DNA of 48,628 nucleotides from Synergistaceae bacterium (GCA_031268885.1 JAIRWR010000033.1:1-48628); one strand, 5' to 3'. Positions 8,121 to 16,907 are shown, numbered from the stretch's first letter. The notes: a model not told the origin generated them from the sequence alone. Numbers and translations: made by a program.

Positions 8121-9097
8121 GAAAACACGACCTTCGTTCCTTCGAAATCAAAACGAAAACGCACTTCCTCCAACCCGGCGCTCTTCATCGTTCGCCGTAA
8201 GCGAGAACTATCCTCCGCCAGAAACATTAGAAAACCACCGCCGCCTGCTCCCACGAGCTTCCCTCCCACAGCGCCGCTGCGCGTCGCGAGCTCGTACCAC
8301 GCGTCGATCTGTGGATTGCTCATCCCTTGCGACCGTACCTTTTTATGTTCCCAGTGCTCATGCATCAACTCCCCAAAACATTGCAAATTCCCCTGTTCGA
8401 GGGCTTCCTTGCTGCGATAACCCAAATTCTTGACATAGTGCAGGTTATTCAACATCTCAGTCTCATTATTTTGTGAACGTTCGTGTTGGTCTTTCAGAAT
8501 CTTCCCAGCGCTATGGATAAATCCTGTAAAGAACAAAAGTAATCTGTCCTCGAGATCGAAAATAGTTTCGATCTTAATCTTCAAAGGCTCCGCCGTCACC
8601 GTGTCGTCTCGATGGAATGTAAATACGGTGAGACCGCCGTAAGCCGCTATATATTGATCTTGTTTTCCTATAGGCTCGCCGAGGCGGTCAAGTTCGATAT
8701 GACAAGCCATCTCGGCTAATTCTTGAGCGAGCATATGTTTTCTCCTGTGCGCGAAAAGAGCTCGCAAGAGTCCTGTGGCAAAAGCTCCAGAGGAACCCAA
8801 CCCTGTGCCCGCTGGAATATCCGCCACCGTCGTAATCTCGATTTGAGGAGTCTTCAACTCTTGCATCGATAAGGCTTCCCGTATAATGGGATGCTGAATA
8901 TCCTCTACTTTCTGGAGCTTTTCTATCTGAGCATACTTGAGATAGATTCCCTCCGCAAAAGGACGCGTAACAGAGACGTACACATACTTATCGATGGCTC
9001 CAGCCAGAAGAAACCCCTCGTATTTCCGATAGTACGAAGGAAGATCCGTCCCACCTCCGCCCAAAGATATCCGTAACGGAGATCGCGTCAGAATCAT
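8117..9097 (-). CDS. hddA: D-glycero-alpha-D-manno-heptose 7-phosphate kinase (GHMP family)
   Basis: The product is 326 residues from an ATG at 9097. A longer frame exists, but this start overlaps the upstream stop as ATGA and has a GGAGAG ribosome site, and it gives the standard N-terminus MILTRSPLRISLGGGGTDLP. The GHMP ATP-binding motif is PAGTGLGSSGAF (95-106), and the C-terminal GGKLVGAGGGGFLMF motif is present. HddA phosphorylates the anomeric carbon of D-glycero-D-manno-heptose 7-phosphate to give the 1,7-bisphosphate, the committed step of the GDP-heptose branch. Gene order gmhA-gmhB-tal-SDR-hddA-hddC strongly supports the call. Other sugar kinases of this family look similar, so context carries part of the weight. 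Confidence 0.9.
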   Translation of the reverse strand: MILTRSPLRISLGGGGTDLPSYYRKYEGFLLAGAIDKYVYVSVTRPFAEGIYLKYAQIEKLQKVEDIQHPIIREALSMQELKTPQIEITTVADIPAGTGLGSSGAFATGLLRALFAHRRKHMLAQELAEMACHIELDRLGEPIGKQDQYIAAYGGLTVFTFHRDDTVTAEPLKIKIETIFDLEDRLLLFFTGFIHSAGKILKDQHERSQNNETEMLNNLHYVKNLGYRSKEALEQGNLQCFGELMHEHWEHKKVRSQGMSNPQIDAWYELATRSGAVGGKLVGAGGGGFLMFLAEDSSRLRRTMKSAGLEEVRFRFDFEGTKVVFS

Positions 9098-10050
9098 CGC
9101 CGACTCTCCGCTTCTCTCTTCATATCCAACATTGAGGAACGCAGCGCTTCTCTGGAATTCATGCGAGGTCTCCAACCTGCCGCGTAGATTTTCGAAAGAT
9201 CGAACCGAACCACCGGCACATCGCCTCTCCAGCCTCTGTCTCCTCCGGAGTAGTCGTATATCACGCCATCTCCGGGGAGTCCCATAAGTTCAACCGCCAG
9301 ATCGGCGATTTCCGTCACAGTGATATAGTCTCCCGTCGCCACGTTATAGACGTCAAAGGATTGCGCGGCACAGAACGCCGTGCAAAATATCGCGTCCAGG
9401 ACGTCTTCTACATGAATATACGATTTGCTCTGCGTTCCATCCCCCAGAATCTTTAATCTGGAGGAGTCTTGCGTCAATCGGCGAATAAAATCAAATCCCA
9501 CTCCATGAGTCTGCTTCGGCCCAACGACATTCGCGAAACGATAAGCTCTGGCACGAAGCTCAAACATATGGCAGTAAGCGCAAATCAGCGCTTCGCCAGC
9601 CAACTTCGACGCGCCATAAGTCGAAATCGGACGCATCGGCGAATAGGTCTCGGCTGTCTCCACTAAACCGGTATCGCCATAAACACCGCTGCCCGACGCG
9701 TAAATTAATTCCTTGGCTCCCACTCGCCGCATAGCTTCGACAACATTGTTGGTCAAGTATGTGCCTTCCCAAAAATCGACGTTGGGTTCACTCATCGCTC
9801 TGGCTATATCTGGGTTCGAAGCGAAATGCCATACTTGATCCACTGATTTCAAGGTCTCCGTCAGTAAATCAAGTTTCTTAACGTCCCCTCGAACGACGGA
9901 AAACCTTGAATCCCGGATTCCTTCTAAATGGGACTCCCTCCCTGAAGAAAAGTTATCATAGACCATTACGGAAGCCACATCTCTCTCCAACAATCTCCGT
10001 ACCGCGTGACTGCCGATAAAACCGGCTCCGCCAATTACGGCTGCGCGCAT
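9094..10050 (-). CDS. NAD-dependent sugar-nucleotide epimerase/dehydratase (extended SDR)
   Basis: This is a 318-residue extended short-chain dehydrogenase. The Rossmann motif is VIGGAGFIGSH (5-15), and the catalytic region contains YASGSGVYGD followed by YGASK with the Tyr-x3-Lys pair. The C-terminal half carries the substrate-binding FANVVGPKQTHGV and YIHVEDVLDAI stretches common in UDP-glucose 4-epimerase-like enzymes. In this operon it may epimerise or otherwise remodel the GDP-heptose made by its neighbours, or act on an independent sugar nucleotide; the sequence does not decide. It begins at an ATG at 10050, 34 bases after the transaldolase stop, and ends in an ATGA overlap with hddA. 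Confidence 0.88.
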   Translation of the reverse strand: MRAAVIGGAGFIGSHAVRRLLERDVASVMVYDNFSSGRESHLEGIRDSRFSVVRGDVKKLDLLTETLKSVDQVWHFASNPDIARAMSEPNVDFWEGTYLTNNVVEAMRRVGAKELIYASGSGVYGDTGLVETAETYSPMRPISTYGASKLAGEALICAYCHMFELRARAYRFANVVGPKQTHGVGFDFIRRLTQDSSRLKILGDGTQSKSYIHVEDVLDAIFCTAFCAAQSFDVYNVATGDYITVTEIADLAVELMGLPGDGVIYDYSGGDRGWRGDVPVVRFDLSKIYAAGWRPRMNSREALRSSMLDMKREAESRR

Positions 10051-10084
10051 GGTTTCAAACTCTCTAACAACACAAAATCTTCTT

Positions 10085-10804
10085 TCATAATTTCAAACCG
10101 GCCGCGCAAGCGTCTCGATAAAACATTTGTACTGTTTCCAAAGAATATTCCTCCAGGTTTTTATCCACCAGATTCAGCTTGGCAATCAGATCGGGAGTGA
10201 TGGTGATGATATGGCATCCCGCGTCGTCTGCCTGAAAAATATTCAACAATTCACGCGGACTAGCCCACAAAAGTTCCGCCTGAGGTTTTGCTTTCAAAAG
10301 AGCGACGCACTCGCGCATCAGCGGCATAGGGTCTCGTCCTGTATCCGCGACGCGGCCGGCAAAGACGGAGATAATTGCCGGGGTCGCGGAACAGAGAGCA
10401 AGAACCGTTTCTTCAACCTGCTTTGGAGACAGAATCGCGGTGACGTTGATTTTGATGGCATCAGCCGCCAGTCTTTCGATCAATGGACAGGAACTTATGC
10501 CTTGTGTATTGGTGATAGGAATCTTCACAAAAGCATTGGGCCCCCATGAAGCGATAACGCGGGCCTCGCGTTCCATCTCCTCGAAATCGTCCGAAAAAAC
10601 TTCGAAAGAAATAGGTAAATCTCCCGCAATGACGAGAGCCTCCCGGGCAAAAGCGTAATAATCGGCAACTCCCGATTTACGCATCAATGAAGGATTCGTT
10701 GTAAAACCCTTCACAAACGGATGACGCGCGGCAATCTCTCTCATCGACGCTACGTCCGCGCCGTCCATAAAGAGTTTAATTTTGAGTTCGTTGAGATGAG
10801 ACAT
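10085..10804 (-). CDS. tal: Transaldolase (small, FSA/TalC-like)
   Basis: The product is 239 residues from the ATG at 10804, chosen because TAAGGAGG lies directly upstream. A longer reading frame would overlap gmhB. It shows the family landmarks KLFMDGADVASM (10-21), GFTTNPSLMRKSG (33-45), the Schiff-base lysine in FVKIPITNTQG (K94) and ISVFAGRVADTGRDP. Transaldolases move a three-carbon dihydroxyacetone unit between fructose 6-phosphate and aldose phosphates, with sedoheptulose 7-phosphate as a product or substrate. Its place between gmhB and the epimerase suggests it feeds sedoheptulose 7-phosphate, the first substrate of the heptose pathway, locally. A fructose-6-phosphate aldolase activity cannot be ruled out. 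Confidence 0.88.
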   Translation of the reverse strand: MSHLNELKIKLFMDGADVASMREIAARHPFVKGFTTNPSLMRKSGVADYYAFAREALVIAGDLPISFEVFSDDFEEMEREARVIASWGPNAFVKIPITNTQGISSCPLIERLAADAIKINVTAILSPKQVEETVLALCSATPAIISVFAGRVADTGRDPMPLMRECVALLKAKPQAELLWASPRELLNIFQADDAGCHIITITPDLIAKLNLVDKNLEEYSLETVQMFYRDACAAGLKL

Positions 10805-10817
10805 GACGATTTCCTCC

Positions 10818-11399
10818 TTATGAAACAAAATTCACAAGCATTTCCACCGCATCAAACAGAGTTTGCGCTTCTAAATCAGGAGTGACCGAAGCCGCCTCCG
10901 CATGAGGACTAAAAATTCGCAATGTTCGGCATCCGGCCGCCCGCCCACAAAGAATATCCGTGTCCCTGTCTCCGACCATCCATGAATTGGACAAATCCAC
11001 CCCATGCGATGCGGCCGCGAGGCGCGGAAAGTAAGGACTGGGTTTACGCTCAAGCGAGATTCCCGAAAAATCCGAGACAACGCCTTGAGGGTGGGAATAT
11101 GAATAATAAGATTCAGTAATCTCGACTCCCGCGCCGGCGAGTAAAGCTTCAACATGTTTTGCCGTCGCGACTAAAGACTCCAGCGCGATTTTTCCCTTCG
11201 CGTAAGCACCCTGATTAGATACGATAAAAAGAAGATAACCTTTCCGCTGAAAACGCAGTAAAGCTTCCGCCGCATTAGGCAACAACTCAACGTCCCCGGG
11301 GGACATTGGAGCTTCCCATTCTTTCCAACGTTCGTAATACACATTTGCGGTAATGACTCCATCGCGATCCAGGAAAATAGCTCTCCTATGAGAAGTCAT
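10818..11399 (-). CDS. gmhB: D-glycero-D-manno-heptose-1,7-bisphosphate 7-phosphatase (HAD)
   Basis: The product is 193 residues. The ATG at 11399 is preferred over an upstream GTG at 11414 because it forms an ATGA overlap with the gmhA stop. The HAD motif I is FLDRDGV (catalytic Asp pair D11 and D13), motif II is IVSNQGAYAKG, and the late acidic motif is MVGDRDTDILCG. Family members of this size are GmhB or the HisB phosphatase domain; the adjacent gmhA and hddA decide for GmhB. It removes the 7-phosphate from heptose 1,7-bisphosphate to leave heptose 1-phosphate for HddC. The usual zinc-site cysteines of GmhB are poorly preserved (a single CG at the end of motif IV), suggesting a divergent subgroup. 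Confidence 0.85.
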   Translation of the reverse strand: MTSHRRAIFLDRDGVITANVYYERWKEWEAPMSPGDVELLPNAAEALLRFQRKGYLLFIVSNQGAYAKGKIALESLVATAKHVEALLAGAGVEITESYYSYSHPQGVVSDFSGISLERKPSPYFPRLAAASHGVDLSNSWMVGDRDTDILCGRAAGCRTLRIFSPHAEAASVTPDLEAQTLFDAVEMLVNFVS

Positions 11400-11992
11400 T
11401 TCATGGTTTCCCACTTCATATCATTGATCTTGAGCTTGGGATGGGTGGCCAGAAGATGCCAGACCACGCCTTGAAAAGCCTCGGTATGCGGCGTAACAGT
11501 CTCCGCGTCAACCGTGGGAATGACAATGCACGCATCCGCCACCCGAGCGGTATAGCCCCCATCTCTGCCCACGGCTCCCAGAACAAATGCCCCCACTTCT
11601 TTCGCGTAAACAAGCGCCTCGACGATATTGGCGCTGACCTGTTTCTCTTTATTGCCTCCTCCCACCGAAAAGACAAAAACAGCATCGCCCTTGCGGAGCC
11701 GAGAACCTTTAAGCCATTTTGAAAAAATAGATTCCCATCCATCATCATTGACGCGTGCCGTAAGTTCAGAGACGTTATCCGTTGGGGCATAAGCCTCAAA
11801 GCCGCAAATTTTACGAAAATCGTTCACCGCGTGGGTCGCGTTTCCCGCTCCGCCGCCAACTCCCAAAAAAAATAAACGCCCTTCCATCTGACGCACGAGC
11901 AAAAGAACATCTACTATCTTTTCGAACGAGAATTCGTCAAGAGATTCTATAATCTGCCCTGCCTGTTGTAAGTATTGCTTCGTGTATGACAA
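11396..11992 (-). CDS. gmhA: Sedoheptulose 7-phosphate isomerase (SIS domain)
   Basis: The product is 198 residues. The start is TTG at 11992: an in-frame stop lies directly upstream, and GGAGAGG sits 8 bases before the TTG. The SIS domain includes FLGVGGGAGNATHAVNDF and VFSVGGGNKEK, which bind the sugar phosphate, and TPHTEAFQGVVWHLL near the end. GmhA converts sedoheptulose 7-phosphate to D-glycero-D-manno-heptose 7-phosphate in the cytoplasm. It is the first gene of the leftward heptose operon and lies 74 bases from a long repeat that contains a possible promoter. The GVGGGAGN loop differs from the GNGGSA of textbook GmhA, so it belongs to a divergent branch; context supports the function. 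Confidence 0.87.
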   Translation of the reverse strand: MSYTKQYLQQAGQIIESLDEFSFEKIVDVLLLVRQMEGRLFFLGVGGGAGNATHAVNDFRKICGFEAYAPTDNVSELTARVNDDGWESIFSKWLKGSRLRKGDAVFVFSVGGGNKEKQVSANIVEALVYAKEVGAFVLGAVGRDGGYTARVADACIVIPTVDAETVTPHTEAFQGVVWHLLATHPKLKINDMKWETMK

Positions 11993-12130
11993 TCATTTCA
12001 CCTCTCCTTACTTCGGCGAATTGTGATGGGATAACAACTTGATATATGCACAGTATTTAATTAAAATTGGAGATTTAGCCTTAATTAATTAAGTTAACAG
12101 CCGTGTAGATCAGATAATCCATCCCCTCTT

Positions 12131-12173
12131 CGAGGAACGCGCAGGCACGCAAAATGCGCCCACGCATTCCACG
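12131..12173. repeat. Imperfect inverted repeat inside copy A
   Basis: Arms around GAGGAACGCG and CACGCATTCC flank a loop GCACGCAAAATGCGCC. The loop reads as the reverse complement of the corresponding loop in copy B, whereas flanking DNA is in the same orientation in both copies. This suggests the hairpin segment was inverted in one of them. Confidence 0.7.
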
Positions 12174-12284
12174 AAGGACAAAGTTTATTTTTTATTCGTT
12201 TGGTCTTGAAAAATTTGGTATATTCGAATGGACTCCGACGCGAAACCCCACCGGAGGGAAGTAAAAAATTATTTAGAGAAAGTG

Positions 12285-12312
12285 CCTGCCTGCCTGCCTG
12301 CCTGCCTGCCTG
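12285..12312. repeat. Tetranucleotide tandem repeat (CCTG)7
   Basis: Seven perfect CCTG units lie within repeat copy A. The same tract in copy B has twelve units. The leftward reading is (CAGG)n, immediately downstream of a -10-like hexamer and about 290 bases upstream of gmhA. Length variation of such tracts by slipped-strand mispairing is well known to switch surface genes. Here it is non-coding, so any effect would be on transcription or mRNA structure. Confidence 0.95.
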
Positions 12313-12643
12313 AATTGTATACTATTTGAGTGCTTATGGAATCAGTAAAAACCACTAGAAATCACTCTCTTATTTAGCGTATTTTTTATTAGTTGATTTT
12401 ATAATACCTGAGTTTGAAAGTCAATAATCCTCCAAATCCCTCCCCTGAAACCACAGGTTCATATAGCGGGGTTTGAATCGTCGTTGGGTTCATGCTGCGA
12501 TCTGATCTTGCCGGCATCAGCAGTATTATCCGAACTCTGGGCTTGGCGCCCCGTGGTTATGAGACTCTTATCCATAATAACACAATGGATACGCACGATC
12601 AGAGATTCCGCTACTCTGTTCATGATCGCAGACTAACGTTATT

Positions 12644-14509
12644 TTACCTCCGGCAAGCAAGCTGAGCTAAAGACTGGCTGATAAATCGAGATGGTCTTTG
12701 TTGTTTGTCGTCCCCCCAAGGCATGCGTTTTCCTTTCGGATATGATAAAAAACAAAGTCGTTTTGCGCGTGTAACGGCAACGTACATATTGTTCTTCTCT
12801 TGTGCCAGTGCTTCACCGCCACTATTTACAGCGCGGTAATCAGGGAATGTTCCCTCAGCCAATCCGATGATAAATACAACTTCAAATTCTAATCCCTTTG
12901 ACATATGAGCGGTCAACAGGACAACGCCAGATTCCCCATCTATTTCTTGCGTTTTGCCGAGTGAAATCGCATTACGAAACGATACCAACGATCGATTTTC
13001 ACTCGAAATATGGCTCTTGAATTTAGTCCAGTGTTTGTGCCATTCATTGATGTCTTCTTCAAGTAAATACCTATCATCATCAGATGAAGTAGACGGCATA
13101 TTTTCTTTTAGGGAACCAAGCGCTTTATCAAAGTTCAATACGCCGTCGATGGAAAGATAAGGCAATGCGGATTTCAACCACGCAAACTTGTTTTGTGATG
13201 TCAAAAGAACCTCTATTAGCTGTTTTATGTCACTAGAAATAGTATCCATAGGAAATTTTGAAGGTATCAACTTAAACAATAGCTGTCTATGAAATAAATC
13301 TAAAGGGTTCATAATTAGGCGCAATATTAAATCAAATGCTTTCATATAATCTGTTTCAAAAGAAATACCTGATCGTGTTTTCTTGTAATAAAAAGGAATT
13401 TTTCTCTCCGTGAATACACGCTCAATTTGCGAAAAGACATATTTATTTCGAGCTATAATCGCGAAATCTTCATATTTCAGATGGTTTTCAATATCCTTAT
13501 GCCCGTTAGCAAGAAGGGTTTCAAGCATTACTCGTACATTCTGGGCTTCTTCAGCTTCATTTGCGCAAGCGGAAATTGCAACTTTGCCGTCATAGAAATA
13601 CTTTGATATATCCTCTTGGCTTCCAACAAGGTTATTCGCAAATTGGATTATCTGCTTGGCAGAGCGGAAATTTTCGTCCAGCGTATACACAGTAGGGTTG
13701 AAATCCCTCACAAACGATTGTGACATATAACTACTACTTGAACCATTAAACGCATATATAGACTGATTAGCATCGCCTACCATCATAATATTACGAAAAT
13801 TTGTGCCACATAAGGCTTGAATTACTCGATACTGAGCGTTGTTCAAGTCTTGAGATTCATCTATGCAAATGTAGCGATAAACAGAGTTATACAGTCTTAC
13901 AACATCAAGGTTTTCTGCTAAAATTCGATAAGCGAAAAACAAAATGTCATCGAAGTCCATTGCATTTTGGGTTCTCAAAACATCGTTGTATTTCTGATAA
14001 ATCTCAGGGAACGAGTCTTCCACTTCACACAACTCTGGCGAAATCAAATTTCGTTTTTGTTCCGATATTATCGAAAGGCATGTAGACAAGAATGTATCCG
14101 GTTTTTGTTTCCCGCTCAATATCACCTGTAATTGGGATTCATCAGTGAAAATGCTACGCAGAATGGCAACTCTGTCGGTTTCGTTTTCAAATAATGAAAC
14201 ATCAGGACGTAGCCCAATAAGATAGCCTCTAGACTGAATGACATCAAGGCAGAAGGAATGGATTGTACCAATAGTGACACGCTCAATAGCTTCACCAACT
14301 TCGCGGTCGGTATCAAGTCGTGAACGCATTTCTTCTGCCGCCATATTGCTAAAAGTCAGCGCTAACACTTTTACGCGTTTTTTTACGGATAGCAAATGCT
14401 TAACACGCTCTGTTAGGACACGTGTCTTACCACTTCCTGGCCCTGCATTGACGAGTATTGCTCCGTCAATATGTTCAACGATTGTTTTTTGTTTGGGAGA
14501 GAGTTTCAT
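12644..14509 (-). CDS. gajB: Gabija-type antiphage helicase GajB (UvrD/Rep-like)
   Basis: This is a 621-residue superfamily 1A helicase. Motif I is AGPGSGKT (22-29), motif II is DESQDLNNAQYRVI, motif III is VGDANQSIYAFNG, motif IV is DENFRS, and LTAHMSKGLEFEVVF and YVAVTRAKR form motifs V and VI. The start at 14509 overlaps the stop of the OLD-family nuclease gene and has GGAGGAAA upstream, so the two are co-translated. An OLD/TOPRIM nuclease followed by a UvrD-like helicase is the defining arrangement of Gabija defence, in which GajB is thought to act with GajA against phage DNA. The AT-rich composition differs from the GC-rich genes to the right, as expected for a transferred defence module. 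It is longer than the roughly 500-residue GajB I remember. Confidence 0.8.
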   Translation of the reverse strand: MKLSPKQKTIVEHIDGAILVNAGPGSGKTRVLTERVKHLLSVKKRVKVLALTFSNMAAEEMRSRLDTDREVGEAIERVTIGTIHSFCLDVIQSRGYLIGLRPDVSLFENETDRVAILRSIFTDESQLQVILSGKQKPDTFLSTCLSIISEQKRNLISPELCEVEDSFPEIYQKYNDVLRTQNAMDFDDILFFAYRILAENLDVVRLYNSVYRYICIDESQDLNNAQYRVIQALCGTNFRNIMMVGDANQSIYAFNGSSSSYMSQSFVRDFNPTVYTLDENFRSAKQIIQFANNLVGSQEDISKYFYDGKVAISACANEAEEAQNVRVMLETLLANGHKDIENHLKYEDFAIIARNKYVFSQIERVFTERKIPFYYKKTRSGISFETDYMKAFDLILRLIMNPLDLFHRQLLFKLIPSKFPMDTISSDIKQLIEVLLTSQNKFAWLKSALPYLSIDGVLNFDKALGSLKENMPSTSSDDDRYLLEEDINEWHKHWTKFKSHISSENRSLVSFRNAISLGKTQEIDGESGVVLLTAHMSKGLEFEVVFIIGLAEGTFPDYRAVNSGGEALAQEKNNMYVAVTRAKRLCFLSYPKGKRMPWGDDKQQRPSRFISQSLAQLACRR

Positions 14510-16341
14510 TGCATTTCCTCCTCAGTCGCAGCTCTATTGTACCCAAGCCGATTCGCCAATACATCGAACACTTGTTTAATTTTAGGAGGTATCCGTTTAT
14601 CAACATCAGTTTCTTCCACAATTTTCCTCGCTATAGGCAATGCGAAATCCGTCTTATGTTCATGACATATATCAATCAATGCTTCTGTTTGCCCATTTTC
14701 ATGCTTATAATCACGGACGATGTCCTTCTTTCGTCTCTGACCGTCCATTTTTTGAATGTAGTTTTCAAAGAACTTATCATCTTCTTCATAGTCGCAGATG
14801 GCACTAATCATTACATCGGAATACCCTGCGTGAATGAGATACTTTTCATAGTCGTCACCATTTTCCAGAACAAACACAGTTCCCAAGGCAGCATAGTCAT
14901 CCACATTAAATATTGCTTTTACTGCCGAACTTACAGCCTTAATTGCGTCAGGTTCTCCGTCGCTAAAAATAAACCAAGGTATATCAAAATCTCTAATTAG
15001 CGAGAGGAAAGGTTGATACTTGTCTTTTCCGCCAGTATTGATAATGTTCACTCCAAGCGCAAATGGCGCGCATCCGAAATAACTTTGAAAATAAACTGGT
15101 AACGCCAATTCCTCTGTTATACCCTCACATAGAATAACAGCGGAAGCAAATAAGATATCGGCTCTTGTGTTAATAACCTCGCGAAATATCATCAAGTCAA
15201 CATTATCTTTGTTGTTACAGGCTTTGTATCGAACGGCAGAGGTTTTTCCATCACGCTTGCTGAAATAAATCGCATCAGCTAAGATTGAATGGGCAACAAT
15301 ACTGGGTGAATGGGTGCTAACTATTTTTTGCCCTGTAAAATTTGATATTTGCTCGAATAATTGTCGTTGGGCTTGAGGATGTAGATGTGCCTCCGGCTCT
15401 TCCATTGTAAGCATAATGTACTGTTCGGCTTCTTCGTCATCAACACGCAATTTTTCGTTTTGATTCTCTGTAAATGCCGCTAATGTTAAAAACGAAATCC
15501 AGCTCCGCGTCCCATATCCTTGTTGTGATATTGGAAAAGCGGCAGCAAAACCGTCTTTCATGACAATATCCATACCTTTGTTCAGATCAGAGAGTTTCCT
15601 TGCTAACGGTTCTATCTCAACTGTGCTTGACGAGGAACCAATTGTTTCACCTATTGCTGAAATCCGTTCTTTTGTTTGACTGAGAGAAGGTATACTCTCA
15701 ATAATCATTGCGTTCATAGTGCTTAGCTGTTCTTCAATATCTCTTATTTTTTCATCGGACAGATCGTAGTTGGACGTGACTCGACCGAAATACGATTTGC
15801 GATTTCGCAAATCTTGAACAATATCTCGGTTTGCATCCATATAAAAGGACTGCAATGATGTTCGTATATCATCGTTGAACGTTGTCTTTTTGGTTTCAAT
15901 CATTGCCGTGTCTATACTTTCTCCCCATTGTCTGATACAATGACGACTTAAGACATAACTATCTTTGAATGGGTCGAGCTTGATTTCTGTGCGAATCCCA
16001 ACAAAGTTTCCTTCATTGCTTGTCGTAATCCAGACATCTGTAAAAACACTTGTCCAAAAATCGGAAAACGCATTGCAAATTTTGCCTTCACAATCAATAG
16101 GTTGAAAGAGAATATCGATTACAGCTACTTTCGTTTTGTTCAGCCTCTCATTTTGAGTAACGAAAATATCATTCTCTGATATGTCTGAAGCCCCTGATAT
16201 TGCAATGTTAAGCGCCCGCAAAAAATTAGTTTTACCTGTATTATTTTGACCAATCAATAAATTCGACATCCCCAAATCTAATGACATTGATTCAATCGAG
16301 CGGTAATTACTTATACGAACTTTTGATAATAGGATTCTCAT
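14506..16341 (-). CDS. gajA: Gabija-type antiphage nuclease GajA (OLD family, ABC-ATPase + TOPRIM)
   Basis: This 611-residue protein carries an OLD-type ATPase: N-terminal RISNYRSIESMSLDLG, Walker A as GQNNTGKT (31-38), a signature/Walker B region LTMEEPEAHLHPQAQ (311-325) and the H-loop STHSPSIVAHS. A TOPRIM nuclease domain follows, with the glutamate in ILCEGITEELALPVY (403-417) and an acidic motif FSDGEPDA (near 460). A long insert with a predicted coiled coil (about 160-260) interrupts the ATPase, as is usual in GajA. Known GajA is a sequence-specific DNA nickase restrained by nucleotides and activated when phage replication depletes them. The gene opens the leftward gajA-gajB pair, with a hairpin terminator of the preceding toxin gene upstream. 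Confidence 0.82.
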   Translation of the reverse strand: MRILLSKVRISNYRSIESMSLDLGMSNLLIGQNNTGKTNFLRALNIAISGASDISENDIFVTQNERLNKTKVAVIDILFQPIDCEGKICNAFSDFWTSVFTDVWITTSNEGNFVGIRTEIKLDPFKDSYVLSRHCIRQWGESIDTAMIETKKTTFNDDIRTSLQSFYMDANRDIVQDLRNRKSYFGRVTSNYDLSDEKIRDIEEQLSTMNAMIIESIPSLSQTKERISAIGETIGSSSSTVEIEPLARKLSDLNKGMDIVMKDGFAAAFPISQQGYGTRSWISFLTLAAFTENQNEKLRVDDEEAEQYIMLTMEEPEAHLHPQAQRQLFEQISNFTGQKIVSTHSPSIVAHSILADAIYFSKRDGKTSAVRYKACNNKDNVDLMIFREVINTRADILFASAVILCEGITEELALPVYFQSYFGCAPFALGVNIINTGGKDKYQPFLSLIRDFDIPWFIFSDGEPDAIKAVSSAVKAIFNVDDYAALGTVFVLENGDDYEKYLIHAGYSDVMISAICDYEEDDKFFENYIQKMDGQRRKKDIVRDYKHENGQTEALIDICHEHKTDFALPIARKIVEETDVDKRIPPKIKQVFDVLANRLGYNRAATEEEMQ

Positions 16342-16445
16342 AACCCTATATCCTCCTTGGAACTCAAATCGATGTATACCGGCAACTTATTACTTTCAAA
16401 AGTTTAGTCAGCGTTTTCTTAACATTGATTTTACCTTATGCGGGA

Positions 16446-16475
16446 ATGATTTTGCGGGCGTCCCGCTCAAATCAT
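16446..16475. terminator. Strong hairpin between toxin gene and gajA
   Basis: The arms ATGATTTTGCGGG and CCCGCTCAAATCAT pair with a two-base CG centre and one mismatch region. It lies 25 bases beyond the PIN toxin stop and about 105 bases before gajA. There is no long T-run, so this is a moderate-confidence terminator or mRNA 3' structure that would separate the toxin-antitoxin transcript from gajA. Confidence 0.45.
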
Positions 16476-16499
16476 CAATTACCCTTGAACTCTCCAGTT

Positions 16500-16907
16500 T
16501 CAGAATAGGAGCGCCAAAATATCCCCAGGAAGAATCGGTTTGACTGAGGAACCCTCGAAATCTTTCATGTTGCGAGTGACAATATAATCTGCCCCTATCC
16601 GACTCGCGCACATTACCTGCGCCGCATCCTCAAAATCTCTTATGCCGCATGAAAAAGCCCCTCTTATATCCGTTTTTGTGATATCGGCGACTTCGACAAT
16701 GGATATCAGCGTCAACAGAGCCTCGCGCACATCGCCGGGCTCTATGTGCTTCCGCAAGATATACATGACGTCCGTTACCGTGACCGCAGAGACATAACCC
16801 TCAGCCTTTTTTATCTCACAGCGTTTCAGGACATTCAGAGAGTCCGCGTAACCTTCGCGCTTCGACAAAATATCAACAATGATATTTGTATCGAGGAGCA
16901 GTCTCAT
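16500..16907 (-). CDS. PIN-domain toxin (VapC-like)
   Basis: This 135-residue PIN-domain ribonuclease begins RLLLDTNIIVDILSKREGY with the first catalytic aspartate. A conserved acidic centre follows in IRDFEDAAQVMCA (DFED), and the last aspartate occurs in YIVTRNMKDFEGS. These acidic residues coordinate the metal in RNA-cleaving toxins. The ATG at 16907 overlaps the stop of the antitoxin gene as ATGA, the standard toxin-antitoxin layout. The pair would stabilise the surrounding island or limit phage growth by cutting RNA. The target RNA cannot be predicted. Confidence 0.88.
   Translation of the reverse strand: MRLLLDTNIIVDILSKREGYADSLNVLKRCEIKKAEGYVSAVTVTDVMYILRKHIEPGDVREALLTLISIVEVADITKTDIRGAFSCGIRDFEDAAQVMCASRIGADYIVTRNMKDFEGSSVKPILPGDILALLF

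Larger units (their letters stand above)
12066..12437. repeat. Long direct repeat, copy A (372 bp, non-coding)
   Basis: This stretch is closely similar over its whole length to 18344-18729. It begins ATTGGAGATTTAG and ends CAATAATCCTCCAAAT in both copies. In order along the + strand it holds a GTTAACA.CCGTGTAGATCAGAT block, an imperfect hairpin (12131-12173), the conserved TTATTTTTTATTCGTTTGG tract, a CCTG tandem tract (12285-12312) and an AT-rich end. No credible gene lies inside. It sits just upstream of the leftward heptose operon. Read leftward, a TACAAT -10-like hexamer occurs immediately before the tandem tract (TATAAT in copy B), so the copy may act as a promoter and leader. Confidence 0.9.

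Noticed and set aside
12459-12623. 54-residue leftward frame after gajB (starts MNRVAESLIVRIHCV)
   Set aside because: No ribosome site and no recognised motif. It may be a gene relic, but the evidence is too thin to call.
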